Shown: piece after piece, positions 5,023 to 5,097 of the stretch
Layout: every line of letters starts with the position of its first letter
Position numbering within the stretch: the first letter of the stretch is position 1
Assembly: GCA_017999195.1 (NCBI GenBank)
Contig: JAGOBP010000341.1
Coordinates: forward strand, 1-5,097
DNA length: 5,097 nucleotides
DNA from: Thermoflexales bacterium
GTDB lineage: Bacteria; Chloroflexota; Anaerolineae; Fen-1058
Reading direction: 5' to 3'
The notes under the pieces: generated by a model
Told to the model about the DNA's origin: nothing
The model's database searches: none
Seen by the model: the letters and a program-made list of their open reading frames with translations, nothing else
Program-made: the position numbers and the translations under genes

Positions 5023-5097
5023 GTGAATACCCGCAAAATCAGTTGGTCAATTCTAAGTGTATTGATGGTGATGGCGATGTTGGTGTCGGCGTGCGCG
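5023..5097 (+). CDS. secreted lipoprotein, N-terminal end (partial); possibly an ABC transporter solute-binding protein
   Basis: Only 25 codons are present, starting with GTG. The peptide has a basic n-region (MNTRKIS), a hydrophobic core rich in Leu, Val and Met (about 8-20), and a lipobox VSAC (21-24) with Cys24 as the lipidation site. It is therefore a type II signal peptide protein anchored outside the cytoplasmic membrane. Signal peptides of this kind, with a strong AGGAGG site, are typical of abundant solute-binding proteins of ABC transporters in Chloroflexota, but the mature part lies outside the window, so that identity is a guess. If correct, it could import the substrate of the acyl-CoA genes before it. 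The run is open to the window edge. Confidence 0.75.
   Translation, partial: MNTRKISWSILSVLMVMAMLVSACA

Overview
The window holds a same-strand (+) run of acyl-CoA metabolism genes, with a partial gene at each edge. GC-rich coding, short inverted-repeat spacers and a terminal gene starting as a Chloroflexota-style solute-binding lipoprotein (hydrophobic stretch ending LVSAC) suggest a Chloroflexota (Anaerolineae-like) bacterium or metagenome bin. This assignment is inference; no rRNA or marker gene is present.

Layout: (1) 1-111, the last 36 codons of a thiolase of the SCP-x/archaeal type. (2) 112-326, a spacer of nested inverted repeats. (3) 333-755, a DUF35 zinc-ribbon/OB-fold protein, the usual partner of such thiolases. 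(4) 749-808, a hairpin containing the DUF35 stop codon. (5) 826-1632, an alpha/beta hydrolase with a complete Ser-Asp-His triad. (6) 1646-1701, a hairpin. (7) 1715-3235, an AMP-forming acyl-CoA synthetase. (8) 3236-3281, a hairpin. (9) 3291-3683, a catalytically intact MaoC-type (R)-enoyl-CoA hydratase. (10) 3675-3807, a compound repeat beginning inside the MaoC 3' end. (11) 3839-4588, a crotonase-fold protein with the usual hydratase glutamates missing and an Asp in the PaaG/isomerase position. (12) 4588-4956, a second, shortened MaoC-like hotdog protein that lost the catalytic His segment and overlaps the crotonase by one base. (13) 5023-5097, the start of a lipoprotein, probably a new transcription unit.

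Read together, the synthetase would activate a carboxylic acid, the MaoC and crotonase proteins would hydrate or isomerise unsaturated acyl-CoAs, and the thiolase/DUF35 pair would make or break a C-C bond. The hydrolase may release a product or open a lactone or ring-cleavage intermediate. No acyl-CoA dehydrogenase or hydroxyacyl-CoA dehydrogenase is in the window, so the pathway is incomplete here and its substrate cannot be named.

The most interesting point is the combination of one intact MaoC, one His-less MaoC, a free-standing DUF35 and a thiolase. It has the same parts as the actinobacterial steroid side-chain system (ChsH1/ChsH2 with Ltp2), but as separate genes. The second point is that most gene junctions carry their own inverted repeat, several of which reach into the stop codon or end just before the next ribosome binding site.
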